64,000 bases of DNA, taken from Hypomyces perniciosus (taxonomy: Eukaryota > Ascomycota > Sordariomycetes > Hypocreales > Hypocreaceae). The translations under genes and the position numbers were made by a program. The notes under the pieces are model-generated. The model was not told the origin of the DNA. It saw nothing but the letters and a program-made list of their open reading frames with translations, and ran no database searches. Position 1 is the first letter of the stretch; each line of letters begins with the position of its first letter. Positions 46,614 to 59,324 of the stretch are shown in pieces. Where the stretch lies: NCBI GenBank assembly GCA_008477525.1, contig SPDT01000007.1, positions 4,278,001-4,342,000 on the forward strand, given 5' to 3'.

Positions 46614-46638
46614 TGCTGCTGCTGCTGCTGCTGCTGCT
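46614..46638. repeat. GCT trinucleotide microsatellite
   Basis: About eight uninterrupted GCT units lie in intergenic DNA. Confidence 0.85.
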
Positions 46639-47657
46639 ACTAGTCATGTGCTGATCCATGCACGTTTGATGAAGCGCCGAGAGCCTGCGAAATTATATGA
46701 CCATCTAATCTGACCATCTCCCGCGTCAACGTCACATGCCACGCGATGCGATGCCCTCAAGGCTGATCCTCTACTAGTATATCTCTTTCAATAAGCCCAT
46801 CAAGTCGCCCTTCTCCATTCACATTATTCCCTTCACCCAATACTGCTGAATAGCCAGATATATGTATGACCTCTCCGACTCCTTGATTTCCACTCCTCCA
46901 ACATCTTTTCAATAGAGCACCTCCTAGTCTGCCCTGCCATGCCCTTTATATCCCTACACGTCCTCCTTCACACTCATATTCAGGGCTGCTCCAGACGCGT
47001 TGCACACGCGCACGGGAGGAACCACTTTACGCGCATCTCAATATAGTAGCTTCTTCCTAGTCTCTACGAGTAAGAAAAAAGCGTGAGACTCTGTCGTAGA
47101 TCTACGGGGGGAAACCCCCATGACCCCTTCTTCGATCCCCTTGCCTTCGCCCTATCTAACCAAGCGCTTAGACCATTGAACATTGAACTTCTTAGACGAG
47201 ACACATATTGGCATGCGGCAGCAGCTGAACAGTCATTCCCATGTTCCACCCTGTCCTCGTTGAAGAGACACCTTGTCAGCCGCGATGACCTCGTCGTACG
47301 CGCACAGACACGAGGTGGCTGATTGGTGACAGTGTGCCTCAACGCAACAGACAAAGAAAATTACCAATGACCATTAGTTCACATCACATGTAGATAGGAT
47401 GTGCCATGTGCGTATCATGCCATATGTATACTACTATTCATTGATTACTGTGGTCCCTGTTCCTAATAATACCAAACTCATCCAACGCCTTCCCAAAAGT
47501 TCCAACAGTGCTAAACTCCGTCCTCTTTCGTCCACCCTATATCCATCTATCCTTTCCCATTTTTCCCTGGTATTTTGCAGTGGCTTTTAATCCGCCCATC
47601 ATAGGTAGACATAAAAAAATCCAATAACAAACAGTACATAACCTCCTCAACATCCTC

Positions 47658-50388
47658 TTACCATCCAGTTGGAGCAGGCAAAGGAGCGTTGATCACCGGC
47701 TCCGTCCTCCGTCTCTTGATAGCCCGGGGGCTGCCGTCGTGCTCACATTCCCCCTCAGTCGTCGGCGCCGTGGACACACCTGGCACATGCCACTGTGTCG
47801 GATTCCACATCACTGAGTGGTCGTTTGGCTCCGTCTTGGGCTGTGTGGCCCCCCACTCGGGCCCGGTTCCCGTAGAGGCCGGTGCGCTTGGCCAGCTATC
47901 CAAAGCCGGTAGCTCCCAGCCCTGCATGTTGGCAGTGTCGCAAGCAGAGTTGTCGTAAACGAGCTGGTTGGACAAGTCCAGCGGTGCGGTGGTGGCGGCG
48001 GTGGCAGCCAGATACTGACTCACACCCACTGTTGTCATCGGCTTCACCTCCGCATAGGCCGATTGTGCTTCAAAGTAAGGTTGACTGTGACCCAACGACA
48101 GCGAGTGCGAGCGCTCATTCGTCGCCCCACTGCCCGTTGTTGGCAGAAAATTAACATCCGTATTCGTGCCCAGGCTCGGGTCGAAGCCGCCATTCGGATA
48201 AGAACCGTGAATGGACGCTGTTGGTGGCGGCGTTGCTAGGCCAGTCGGAAAGTCAAACAGACTCATATTTGTTTGCACTGGTGGTACATGAGGCACCTGT
48301 GACACACTCGCGCCATTGCTCCAGGCCGAGCTCAAGTTCTCGCTCATGGCCGCCGTCAGGTGCTGGCTCATGCTGGGTGTCGGTGACATGACAGCGTCCC
48401 TCGACAGCGTTGTCGCCGAGGGATACACCAGAGCCTTTTGCTGATGGTACCGCGACATGGGGTCGTTGATGGTCAACCAACGCCACGACGTCCCCGCGGG
48501 TTTGAAAACGGGGTTGTACTTGTACCACTGATTGGTTGTGTTGAATCGCCAGAAGACGATGGCCTGTCGTGTCCATTGGGAGGAGTCGGGTGCGCGTGAC
48601 CAGAGCTCTTGATACATGGCAACCTTGCAGATCAAGTCGCTGCCAGTGGGCTCGCGGCGACTCCACGAGGCTGCATCGCCCTCATCTTCTGATCGCTTGC
48701 GCTTACTGCCGGCCCTTTCTAGATCGTGCTGCTTTTTGGGCTCGTGCCGTTTCGCTTTCTTACGTTGGTGCTCTACATCGGGATACTGCACTGCCATGCT
48801 GAGGATGCTGGCCCACTCGACTGCCGGGAAGGGGACGTGGATGTCTTGTCGTGGTCGTAAGTGGCAGTCACAGTCACTCTTTGCGTCGCTGCATCCTCGG
48901 CGGTGAATTCCGCTTTCATTCGTGTAAATACCTCGCTTTGAGTCGTCACTATGAAGCTCGTCTGGCCGCGTAAGTCGGGTGACACACTTCCAGTGGTGGT
49001 TCTGCAGGGCGGGCTGCGTGATGGCCACCTCGACGAATCCGGTCAGTTCCGACCCCGACGGAAACTTGGCATGATCGTGCAACTCCAAGGTGGTGCACAT
49101 CTCTAGCAAGAGACATTCCTCGTCGCGTGTAGGGAGATCCAACGCATCGTACATGGCTGGTGCATCCTTCTGCCACCTGCGTGTCACGGTTTTCGCACAG
49201 GCTGAGGTGACACGGTCCAGCGGTCGGGTGTATTCATGCAGCAGAACGTCCTTTCCAAGGACATTCGGGCAGTCATCGCAATTCGTATATTTGTTCAAGT
49301 GGGGGAATGATGCTTGATCCAAAGGATTATCATGCGCGTCATACGCAATGTCATCCCGGATCTTGATTTCCGCTGATGACACAAAGATTTCGCATGTCTT
49401 TGGCCGCACCGCAATCAAGGACTGCAGGGCCAGCAGCTGGGAGAAGTATTCATAGTTCGGCTTAACCTCTGGCACTCTGCCCTCGGCCAGTGCCGTCAAA
49501 ATGGGGTTAGACTTGAAAGACTCTTGTTCCTCTTCGTCGTAGAACTCATCCGAGTTGGTGGATCCTGGTTCTTTCTTCTCTTCGGATGGAAACAAGAAGT
49601 GGACTGGGAGCTGTCGCGTTAGTCCAAGATGCTTTGTGCTCTAAGGGCACAGGGCGCAAGATGTACTCACAGCATCGTAAATCCTCAAAGAACTTCTTGA
49701 CAACTTGCATGTGGCTCGATACCTGTTTGCGTCCCATCTGCTCAATGCTGTCATTGCTGTTGTCGATCCGGAAGATCTCTTTGCTTCCAAGCAGGGTAAC
49801 GCAGATAACAAAGATGTATTCGCTAATCAGCATGTTACGGCCGTGAAGCTTTCCTCCCATGGAGAACTTCCGTCGACCCATGTGCGGCATGAGCAAGACA
49901 GCTAACACATGTTGGTCAGTATACGCCGACATGTAGAGCCTGGATGAGAGAAGCAACTTACAGTCGACGAAGGCATCTTCCAGCTCTGGTCGGCGCCAGA
50001 CACCACCTTTGTCCTTTTGGGTATCCTTATGTGCTTGTCTGTTGCGATATTGCCTAAAGGCAGGCCAATAGTAGAGGGGGTTGATGTGCTGTCTACTCTT
50101 TCGCTGATACCGGGGCTGATGGCGTGGTGTCTGCACCCGGTAGAGGCTGTCAAAGGATTGTGATGGTACAATGGGTGCCGGAATAGTCAATGGCATCGAA
50201 GGAGAGAGTGATATCGGAGTCTGGTAGCACGAAACGATACCGTTGAAGTTGTGCGCCTGGGTATTGCCATTTGATTCACGTAGTGGTGGTCTACCACCAT
50301 TCGTACTTCGTCTGGCATCAATGTAGTCTGGTGCAGGCGAGTACCTTTGTGACGAGAGGACTGGCCTCGGTTGGTAGAGCGAAGCCAT
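47658..50388 (-). CDS. abaA: AbaA-type TEA/ATTS-domain transcription factor
   Basis: Exons on the minus strand are 50388-49962, 49901-49671 and 49603-47658 (867 aa). The TEA DNA-binding domain spans about residues 128-212 and crosses both introns: RRPELEDAFVD-SVLLMPHMGRRKF, GRNMLISEYIFVICVTLLGSKEIF and the recognition-helix block RKQVSSHMQVVKKFF, continuing as FHFLFPSEEKK. A basic stretch rich in Lys/Arg (about 470-510 of the protein) may be a nuclear signal. AbaA is the middle regulator of asexual spore formation (BrlA, AbaA, WetA) in Aspergillus and acts in conidiophore cells (family knowledge). The frame stays open upstream to 50583, so an N-terminal extension of up to 65 codons is possible. 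CATTCC words stand just upstream, as in autoregulated abaA. Confidence 0.92.
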
Positions 50389-50410
50389 AGCAAGGACCAG
50401 ATGAGCACAA

Positions 50411-50416
50411 GGAATG
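50411..50416 (-). promoter_or_regulatory. CATTCC element upstream of abaA
   Basis: CATTCC on the abaA strand lies 22 bp before the chosen ATG and matches the AbaA response element CATTCY. A second copy is at 50547-50552. Together they suggest possible autoregulation; six-base matches are weak evidence on their own. Confidence 0.35.
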
Positions 50417-50546
50417 TCAGCAGAGATGCCCAGAGAACAGCTCGTTGACGGACGGAAAAGTTGCCTGTTGCAGCTACCCAAGTATGAAGAACGAAGAGAA
50501 GAGTAAATCCTAATGGACAAGATATGTTGAAAGGAATTTGAGACGT

Positions 50547-50552
50547 GGAATG
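50547..50552 (-). promoter_or_regulatory. Second CATTCC element upstream of abaA
   Basis: CATTCC on the abaA strand lies about 160 bp before the ATG. It is the same orientation as the copy at 50411-50416. Confidence 0.35.
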
Positions 50553-51251
50553 GTGGGATAAATGTACGCTTTGTAGGAGGCAAAGAATTTCACTGGAACG
50601 AAGATGTCTTCCCAAGGAGTGCCCAAGAACATATAAATCCAAGACTTGGGGGGAGATGGGCAGGGCCAACGGATTGTATTGACAAAGGGAAGACGGGGTT
50701 AGCAGTTTGTCTTTTGCCCCTCAACCCAAAATACTATCGAGATCCATCTGCAAAGCATCAAGGTGGGCAGGGTGTCTGGCACGGCGGGGTGTGACATGGA
50801 CATCTGTGACAGACAGCAACTCTACGGGCAAGGCTATTCCCAGCGGCCAATGAAGCGCAACTCTCAAGCCCACCAGCGCATGGCACCTTGAGGTCTGTTG
50901 GTGAGGGCGTTGGGTATGCAAGGGAGGAGAGGGCGGGGCCAGGACGCCATGGTCTCACCACCCTCCTCCAAAGACATGCATCCCGCATTTTCTTCAAGCG
51001 GCCCCAGGTATGTGTGAGAGATTAACATCAGACATAAGAGCGTCATGGTCCTTGGGCTTCGCGAGCCCTGAATTCTTCGCTGAAGATCCAGGTCAGCTCA
51101 TGGCCACGCGTAGCGCACCGCGATCGTTGCTGCACCTCAACGTTGGACCCCCCCCTGCCAAGGGAGGTCACTATAGACCGTGGGCCAGGGCACAACTTGG
51201 CCTTGCTATCCAGTGTGTGCAGTGAAAAATAGTTCCTTTGCTTTACCTACC

Positions 51252-54033
51252 TTAAGCTTCCAGCTCCTCCTCATCGCCAATAGTGACTTTTTTCCTCCCT
51301 CCTCCAGTAAGTTGCTGAAGGGCCATTTTATTGACTTGGCCCCCTACCTTGCGCTGCATCTTCTCGATCTCCTCTTCAGCGTCTACTGCTTCGGCCTCAG
51401 CAAAGTCTAAAACTAGTCGTCGACCGAGCAAATGGGTATCTTTTAATGCATTAAGCGCATTCTCTGCTTCCCGAGGAGTGACAAATTCAGCAAATGCAAA
51501 ACCCCTTGCGGAATAGTCTGCCTTCTTTGGAACGCGGACAGATCTAAGTTGCCCGTAAGTCCCGAATAGGGCCCGGATGTCCTTTTTCGTGGCTTGGAAT
51601 GGTAAGTTCTTGATGACGATCTTGGTCCTCTGGGCTGCTGCCTTCTTGGCGGCATCTTCACGTCTCCGCTCTTCGGCAGCATCATGCCCCTTGTGGGATG
51701 CCTTGACCCCCAGGGCGTGACCCTCCAATACGTAGCCATCCATGACTTTGAGCGCTGCTTGCGCCTGGCTCTTGGATCGAAATTCAACAAATCCAAAACC
51801 CATGCTCAGAGTCTGGCCAGGTTTCTTGGGGTCCGTCTTGGTCTTGACCCGAGCTGAGACGAATCCGTCGATAGATCCGAAAACTTCAGCCAGCTGACTA
51901 GTCGATGTGGTAAAGTTTAAATTGCGGATAAAGAGCGAAGTTGTCTCCACGGGCTCCTCCACCTTATCGCCGCCTGACAGCAATTCGTCAACGCTTAACT
52001 TTTGAACCCCTGCTCGGTGATCGCCAAGCCGCTCAGTGTGGTCCTGGGTGGGGTCATGCTTGAACAGATCCGTTGGGGCCTTTTCCAGGAAGAGGACGCT
52101 ATCTTTTACTCGACGATACGCTATCTTTCCAAAAGCGGCCTTGGCATGGTTTGCCTGAGCGAATTGGACAATAGCAATGGTGCCCGTAGGTGGCATCAGA
52201 ACCTTGAGTACTGGGCCACACTCCTCAAACATCTTTCGGAGCTCCTCCATGGTAGTGCCATACGGAAAATTCTTGACCAGGATGGAGGTGCCCCCGCGTT
52301 GATGTGATTTGAAGGCATCGAGATCCACACCATTCGTGACGAAAAAGGCCTTCGTCTCTTGAATGACCGTCGTCTCTGCAATTGCTTGCTTGACACCTGC
52401 ATCCGCCGAGGTCGGATCCAGCATCTCCGACTTTGAGACACCCAGCCGCGCGGCGACCGAGGTATTGACGGCGTCCTGGTTCATGTAGAGTGAATTCCAG
52501 TTGAAAGTGCTTGACGCAGCTTCCGCCTTCTTGCGGATCATATTTTGTTTCTTCAGGGGTAGCTTCGACATTCCAAACTCATCTAGCTGTGATTTCTTTG
52601 CATCGGCAGGAATGATGTGCATGATGCGCCCCTGAAACGTTGTCCCATCCAAAGCCTGGAATGCATCGACGGCACCTGATGGGTCTGTGAATAGCACCAA
52701 GGCGAACCCCTTGCTAGCTCCCGAGGCGTTGGTGGACAGGTGTACCTAGTTTGGTCAGCTTCAGGATCAAAACCAGCATGCAGATATTTGGCCGTGTAAG
52801 CAAAGCAGTATATCAGAAAATCGAAGCATCTACTAAAATTTTCGCCCAGGTTCGCATCACACACCGAAGTGTAAGCTGTCCCTATCTGGGATTCATCATG
52901 TTGCCTGCATTCCATTGACATAAGAAACCGTCGATTGGTGTGACATACCTCTTCCAAAGTCCCAAATTTCCCAAACTGTTGGTGTAGATCAATCTCGGTG
53001 GCAGTATAAGGGAGGTTCCGAACGAAGAGCCGAGACGTCCGAGAGATTGCGGTGACTGTATCGTCCTTGCTAGACTCTTCAGCCCCCCTAGCATCTACTT
53101 CGTTGTTGGACATATCAGGAGCCGGCTCGTCAGGGGAATGTGGGGCGGCATTGTGATCCCCTTCATCTTGCTTGACAGATCCAGTCTCGGCTGTTGTTGT
53201 CGCAGCTTGTGCGAGGTCGTCTGGGTCAACAAGATCCAGTAACCTGTTTGTCCTTGATCTCAGCCAGTCGTCGTCGTCCGTCGCCCCCATCGCTGTCTGG
53301 GGCCTGCCAATCTTCTCATGTTCCACATCATCGGCCTTAGCATCCGCCACTTCGGGTGGATGATCATGATTTGACAGCATCTCCCGTGGCGTCAGGCGAC
53401 TTGTCACTAGACCATGACTCATCTCAGACGAGTCTGTCTTGCGTAGCTTCTCTTTCCTCTTCGGAATTTGCTCGTACTCGTCATCACTTTCGCCCTCGAC
53501 AACGAGGGACTCGCCATTCATAGCAAGCCCTGTCATGTTGGCGTCAGGATTCGATTCATCAGCAATAACCCCTTCCTTTCCTTGCTTCATTACGCGGAGG
53601 AACTCCCGTAGCTTGGGATCGGACTCGTCCAGCTCCTCTCGCTTCCGCTTCTTCTGGTTACCCTCCTCATCTTGTTTCAGGACTTGGGGGCCCGCCACAG
53701 TATGAGCCGCGTTGGTTGATCGCTGACCCTTGGTCAGTGTCGGGTCTGAGATCTAGCATTCCATTAGAGCAAGGTCCAAAGTGGTCGTCGGGTCACACGC
53801 ACCGGCTTAGCTGGCTCGACTGAGACCTTAGACATCCGAATGTACGACTTGTTGAAGTACTTGACTGCCTTAGAGGCGTCATCGGGAGTCTTGTAGCCGA
53901 CATAGCCAATCCGTCGTTGGGGGATCAACTTGACATCGGTGATTTCGCCATTCTTGGCCGAGAAATGTTTCCGAAACTCGGCTTCAGTGATGGTGGGCGG
54001 CAGACCTTTGACGAAGATTCTTGATGTCGCCAT
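51252..54033 (-). CDS. MRD1: MRD1, multiple RNA-binding domain protein of the small-subunit processome
   Basis: Exons on the minus strand are 54033-53803, 53752-52949 and 52745-51252 (842 aa). Five RRM domains are visible: RRM1 at 4-80 (RIFVKGLPP), RRM2 at about 316-395 (RLFVRNLPY, split by the 203-nt second intron), RRM3 at about 498-572 (ILVKNFPYG), RRM4 at about 618-700 (SLFIRNLNF) and RRM5 at about 722-800 (IVIKNLPFQ). The stretch between RRM1 and RRM2 is acidic and disordered. Mrd1 binds pre-rRNA and is needed for early 18S cleavage (family knowledge). The start at 54033 gives MATSRIFVKG directly before RRM1. The second intron is unusually long for this window. Confidence 0.94.
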
Positions 54034-57012
54034 GGTTGCAAGACGCCTAGCAGGCGAAGAATTGGTCAATCACCCAGCAACTAGCTTGCCAACATTCTTG
54101 AGTGGTGTTTGTTGACTTGAGAGAACAAGAAAAAAAAAGTCGAGGTTATCAATGGACGCGTAGTGGGGCTTGACGAGAATTTTCGACTGGTCCGTGCGCT
54201 CTTTTTTTTTCTGGGACAGCAACGGTCTCCTTTCCCTTATCGCAATCTACCCTATAATAATCTGTTGATAACAAGTGCGGCTTAGGTCAGTTGCGGCAGC
54301 GTCGGTTCGTTGAGCGCATGCATCAGTCGCGAGGATCCGAAGAAGTGTGGTCTTTTGTAAGAGTGAATTTCTGAATGGTTTTCGGACACTTCTAGAGATA
54401 TTTCTGAAAATAGTCCTCTTGGTACCTTCCGAGCATATGAATATGCTATGGCTCGTAAAGAAAGAAACAATATGATATTGATCAACTATGCATTCAAGTT
54501 AACACAACTAACCAGAAGTTCATTGCAGCGTCTGGCTTTTATAATTTAAAGGAGTTCTTTCTTTCATAACCATAAGAGAATGTAACTTCTTCGAGAGATC
54601 GTCGAGGCATTCCAGCTCGAGAATGTAGCATTTTCTTGTCACGAACCCCTTGGATACCGGCCGTGTATAGTATTACGTTTCTTCGTATTATATGGTATAA
54701 GAAATCGGTATGATAAAAATAATGCATACAGGCATGCGTGTACAGCTCATGTGAAAGGCCGTAACTAGCTACCAGGCTCGCCATTGAGAGTAACACCAGC
54801 AGATGGGACCTACTGGGAGTATGACGGAACACGAAGTGATAACTGCATGTTATTAGAGAATGAATAACCCAAAAGGGCCGAGGAATGAATATGATGGGAT
54901 ACCCCGAGCATTTAAACTAAAGCTCGGGTACCATTGCCAATTGGCCAGGCTTCAACGTGATGCTAAAAAGCAGAATATGACAGCTCGGAAGCTCACAGAG
55001 ATTGCTTTAAAGGTATCTATCACCAAGTACTGATGAACCCATGTGTTACAGATACTATAAAAAAACTCTGTATAAACAGTACAGTAGTAGTAGCCTTGTG
55101 ATGTCTAGGGCGGGCAGTGGAGTGGTCTGGTAATCCTCACGATAAGGTCTCCTGACCAAGCCAGGTATACTTACGCTGAAGATCGTGAAGTCTTCGTCAC
55201 CTATGTATTATGCTATAAATAATTCGCACAATCCATTACGTGTGGAGTTGTGACCAAGCCTCATCCAACATTTCCCCCAATACGGAGTACATTCCAAACA
55301 ATGGGAAATCTTAGCCATGTAAACGCCCCATCAAGAACATGCTGCCCATACGCCAAAGAGAAACAATATAGATGAATTATTGCATAAGTACTGAATGATA
55401 CGATACCAAAATCCCAGAGGTTTGTTAAGGATATCGCTACTGTAACCTACCTAAGCAACCTACACACACCCATCTTTATCAGGCCCATCTGACACGACTC
55501 CAGACCCACCCATAATTAATTTGTAGTTGTATAGTGTAATTGGTTATGGGATGTCATCGCACACATGACGAATTGGGTTTGTTCCTTCCCCAATTGCAAT
55601 TAGTTCAAGCCTCATCATTATCTCTGCGTCGAGAATGAACAGGTGAGAGCGAGCATCCGGAACTGTCGTTATCCCATCATGACTGGAAGACCGAGGGCTG
55701 GTGGCAATATGCCCAAAGAGACTAAGAAAAGACACGAAAAGACGTATATAATGTAAAAATAAAGAATTAAATAGAAAAAAATTATCCATTCGCAGATATT
55801 GTTATGAAGGTACCCTAGGGTCAGGGGCGGCGTAGGCCATTGCTCGCCATGGGCTTCAGGGGATCTACTTGAGCTGATTATAATAGATACCGCCGTATAC
55901 ACACATTTAAGAATAACTGTTCACTCAAAAATCGGCAACTTCGCAATAAAATTCACTGAGTTGTCATTGTTCAGCTTTTTAGGCTAAGATAGATCGCTGA
56001 TTCCCTGGCATACTCGCAGGTTGGGATTAAACCAGCAATTTACATTGAACGAAATAAGGCTCTGGATACCTACTAAACCCATCCCTCCTAAGAAAGGAAT
56101 AATGATGAATAATAGCACTTATTGTTGTTGTCCTGTTGCTGGCTTATGGTCACACATGGCCCCCGAGGGTTTTCACCCATCTCGTGCCTTAATATGTGAT
56201 AACACTTCACATTCCCAGGCACACATCTTTTTACACAAGAGATGTATCTTATATTCAGAGGCTGGTAATGAATTTTGTCTTTACAAAATTTTTAATTAGC
56301 GTATTGTCTACTGAGCCCCTGACGTGCGGCTCTCGCAACACCGTGATGGGGTACGACATCAACAGTCACTGCGTTGACTCAACAAAGCACAGCATGAATA
56401 CGTGTAATAAAGTCTACAGGGTTTGGAGGTATGAATTTTTATTTGCATTTAGAGAAATAACTATTTAAAAAGGCTGATGCAACCTAAACTATGTGACCGT
56501 TCCCGCCTCTGATGAGGCTCTCGATGATGAGATAGATAAACGTGCGGTAATCATCAAGTATTTGCAGTCAAAGAACATCTACAGAACATAACCCCCCCAT
56601 TTCCCCTTTAACGCAACCGAACCAAATGTCAGGACAAGCTTCGCCTGTACCCGGGATGTCCATCACCTCAAACATGATGAGTTACCGCAGTGTGTCTGGC
56701 TTGACAGGGAATGTCAAGATAATCAAGCAGCTTGATAGGTGTTTCCTCATTTGTATCCCTAACGCCCTGCGAACTTCCACTCACATAACCATGTATGACA
56801 TATTATTAGGTATATGGACGTGTTTGAAGACGCAACACCGTAGCAATAGATTGAACAACCGCCAACCTCCGCGCCTAGCCAACGGCCCCCCTCCCTAATT
56901 CCCCACCCGAAAGCCTCAATGCAGTTCCCCAGGCCCAGTTACCCTTTTTGTCCTTAGGTTGGTGTAGTGCTGTCTGCTGTGCAGCAAGACCCCGAGTAGT
57001 TGCGAAAGCGGG
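54034..57012. other. 3-kb AT-rich gene-free region
   Basis: No supported gene is seen. The sequence is visibly richer in A/T than the flanks of the left half, and a dispersed word lies at 55281-55290. Frames of up to 97 codons (54539-54832, minus) have no recognisable content. Confidence 0.5.
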
Positions 57013-57357
57013 TTATCTGTGACTCAGTACGCTACCAAGTACACTACCCAGTATGCCATTATTTCCCACTAGGCTATTCAGTAGGCCATTGTTGCCCAGT
57101 ACGCCATTTAGTAGGCCATTGCTGCCCAGTATGATATTCAGTAGGCCGTTGATATCCAAGAGGTCGTTACTAGCCCGAGCCTGCATTTCTTCCCGCTTAT
57201 CAAAAACTGTAGCTTCTTTCTCGCGGGGATATAGCTCTTCTTGAAGATCGGTAGAATCTTGCATTATTGATGTCTCATGTTTGTGAATCGGAGGATAGTT
57301 AGGTGCCGCGAGGGCGCTGCCCAATGCAAGCATAATAGCGGTAGTGCTGAGCTTCAT
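57013..57357 (-). CDS. Small secreted protein with tandem hydrophobic decapeptide repeats
   Basis: This is a single exon of 114 aa. Residues 1-18 form a signal peptide (ATAL-type end near SALAAPN). Residues 19-55 are acidic and polar and end in a Kex2-like KR at 54-55. Residues 71-110 are four 10-residue repeats: GLLNIILGSN, GLLNGVLGNN, GLLNSLVGNN and GILGSVLGSV. The protein has no cysteine, so it is not a hydrophobin. The repeats also show at DNA level as a 30-bp tandem. Leu/Ile/Val alternate with Gly/Asn, giving a strand-like or amphipathic pattern. Role unknown: a surface-active peptide or wall protein is possible. It is isolated in a gene-poor region; a coding status is supported by signal, repeats and an intact frame. 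Confidence 0.65.
   Translation of the reverse strand: MKLSTTAIMLALGSALAAPNYPPIHKHETSIMQDSTDLQEELYPREKEATVFDKREEMQARASNDLLDINGLLNIILGSNGLLNGVLGNNGLLNSLVGNNGILGSVLGSVLSHR
57065..57144. repeat. 30-bp coding tandem repeat
   Basis: This region encodes the decapeptide repeats of the small secreted protein; successive copies share ccat-tgttgcccagta-type words, with divergence between copies. Confidence 0.6.
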
Positions 57358-58600
57358 GGCTTTGTTCCAGAGGCAAGTGACAAAGAAATTAAAATTCGGG
57401 ATCGTAGAGCACCGTAGATATTAAACTAGAAGGTGTTCCTTAAAAGAAGAATATGAATCATCAAGTAAAATGGACAACATCTTATAGTCGAGATATGTAT
57501 TATTATACAGCCTGGTGTGTTATGTGCTATCTCACGTTGGAATTCGTTGCATACCCACGAAGTATCACAATAAGTAAATTGGAATCTTTCCAAGAGACCC
57601 TGAGACAATATACCATCTCCATGCCTCCATACAATATATGACTAATTGTTAACAAGTGGAAATGTATGCTTCATTACTCCCTGGACTGAACTGGGCTACC
57701 GAATTCTCTTTTCGATAGTTCATCTGAAGATGTACGTTATCAAACGCCTAGACTGATCAAGGGGATAGCCTCGCTGGTGGTTAACGACTGAATAACGAAA
57801 ATGGCTTTGCGAATTCGATGTATTATCGGTCAAAATTGTCCCGGTTAGGGTTCAATATTCATATTAATACATATTTGTGAGTCGCAGCGATATTTTCGTC
57901 TTCCCTTTTCTCTCTCTGTTTGTTTCAACATCATTCTTCGTTAGAGGGATGCCCTTGGCTTATCCCACAGTTGAGCAGGAAGCAGTCTTTAGATGCAAAG
58001 GCTGCGTGGGTTTCCTTTGGATAGTGCCCTCGAGTTCATATTTTTTATATAATGGCGTGAAGTGGCTAGGAAATCTTGTCTAACAGTAATTGCAACTTTT
58101 TTTAATGTGTCGTGTGCGGTATACCTGTTTGCACATATTATAGTGGTGCGCATTACGGAGTACATACTCACATGCCTGATTCCTCTCAGGCTTCAGCTAC
58201 AGCCCCGCCAATTGACGTACCGCGTTTCCGTGGTTGGCTCGTGCGTCCCAGCATTACTGCGATCCAGCCTTGGTCCAACCTACAAAGTCATTTTGGAGCC
58301 GACAGACGCGACAAGTCAGCCTTCTCACGAACTCAACATCTCGTCACAAGGGCTGCTCTGCTATCACCTCTGCTACCTCATCTGCGAATACTCGACCGCC
58401 AATCACTCTTTACCGCGCGGACCTTCCAACCGTAAGCACAACCCCCTGAATTGCCCTTAAATAGGGGCTGGCAGAACCCCCGTTGACGCGACTATCTCCT
58501 CCATTCTCATCGTGGGTGACATCCGGCTAACTTCCTTTATAAGAAAAAGGGGAGTGTTTAGATATTGCGGAGGTTCTAGCACACGAAACGAACAACCAAG
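57358..58600. other. Intergenic gap upstream of the LC8 gene
   Basis: This 1.2-kb region has no supported gene. It has a dispersed word at 58154-58163 and a TATA-like box at 58536-58543. Confidence 0.5.
58536..58543 (+). promoter_or_regulatory. TATA-like box of the LC8 gene
   Basis: tttataag lies about 58-65 bp before the ATG at 58601, a plausible core promoter position. Confidence 0.3.
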
Positions 58601-59324
58601 ATGGCAGACAAACAGGCAGAGGGACCCGGCACACGGGAGAAGCTTGAAGGTAGGGACCGGATTGGATCAACGCATCACATGAAGCTCTGCTGATCGGTCA
58701 CATCGCAGCGCAGATCAAGTCCGCAGATATGGTGAGATTTACCTCTAATGGACATACGGCGACACAGCTGACCGATGATAAAGACAGACGATATGCAACA
58801 GGAGTCGATTGAAGTTGGTATGTTGGAATACACGTTCGAGCGACAGCAGGCGCATATGTCAGGTTAAGGCGTTGGAGTAGGCTAACAACGAGCTTGTAGC
58901 TCAGGAGGCCATGGCCAAGTTCACAATCGAGAAGGTAGCTAAGATGCGAATCACACCAAGGGACGGTCGCTAATTGCCATGGCAGGACATTGCACAGCAC
59001 ATCAAGCGAACAGTCAGCACCCTTTCGAACCTACCAGCTACCGAAGAGCTCTACTAACGACATACGATGGACAGTTTGACGAGCGCAAGGGCCCGACCTG
59101 GCACTGCATTGTTGGCCGGAACTTTGGCAGCTTCGTTACCCACGGTATGTTGGGAAGCTTGGCGTGTGGTGCAACTCGCTCCTACAAGATGCCTTTCCTT
59201 CCTACATAACTATAATATTTGATAGGGTTTCATGTGGCTAATACCCATCATATTTGCAGAGACGAAGCATTTCATATACTTTTACCTCGGCCACTGCGCC
59301 ATCCTGCTCTTCAAGACGCAATAA
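58601..59324 (+). CDS. DYN2: Dynein light chain LC8 (DLC1/Dyn2 type), seven exons
   Basis: Exons are 58601-58649, 58709-58731, 58784-58817, 58900-58934, 58986-59012, 59075-59144 and 59260-59324; the 303 nt sum to 100 aa. The spliced product has [36 protein letters not shown], then the LC8 hallmark [20 protein letters not shown] and a C-terminal [19 protein letters not shown]8 is a small dimeric hub that binds dynein intermediate chain and many other partners (family knowledge). Six introns in 724 bp made the gene invisible to simple ORF search. All donors are GT and all acceptors AG; the least certain are the gtcagc donor of exon 5 and the aaag acceptor of exon 3. A 15-residue N-terminal extension precedes the conserved part. 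Confidence 0.92.

Larger units (their letters stand above)
45181..47657. other. 2.5-kb gene-free region
   Basis: No supported gene is seen. It contains a 13-bp minisatellite (46076-46153), a (GCT)8 tract (46614-46638) and unsupported frames of up to 114 codons. Confidence 0.55.
50389..51251. other. Intergenic gap between MRD1 end and abaA start
   Basis: This 863-bp region carries the abaA promoter and the 3' flank of MRD1. Apart from the CATTCC words it shows no supported feature. Confidence 0.5.
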
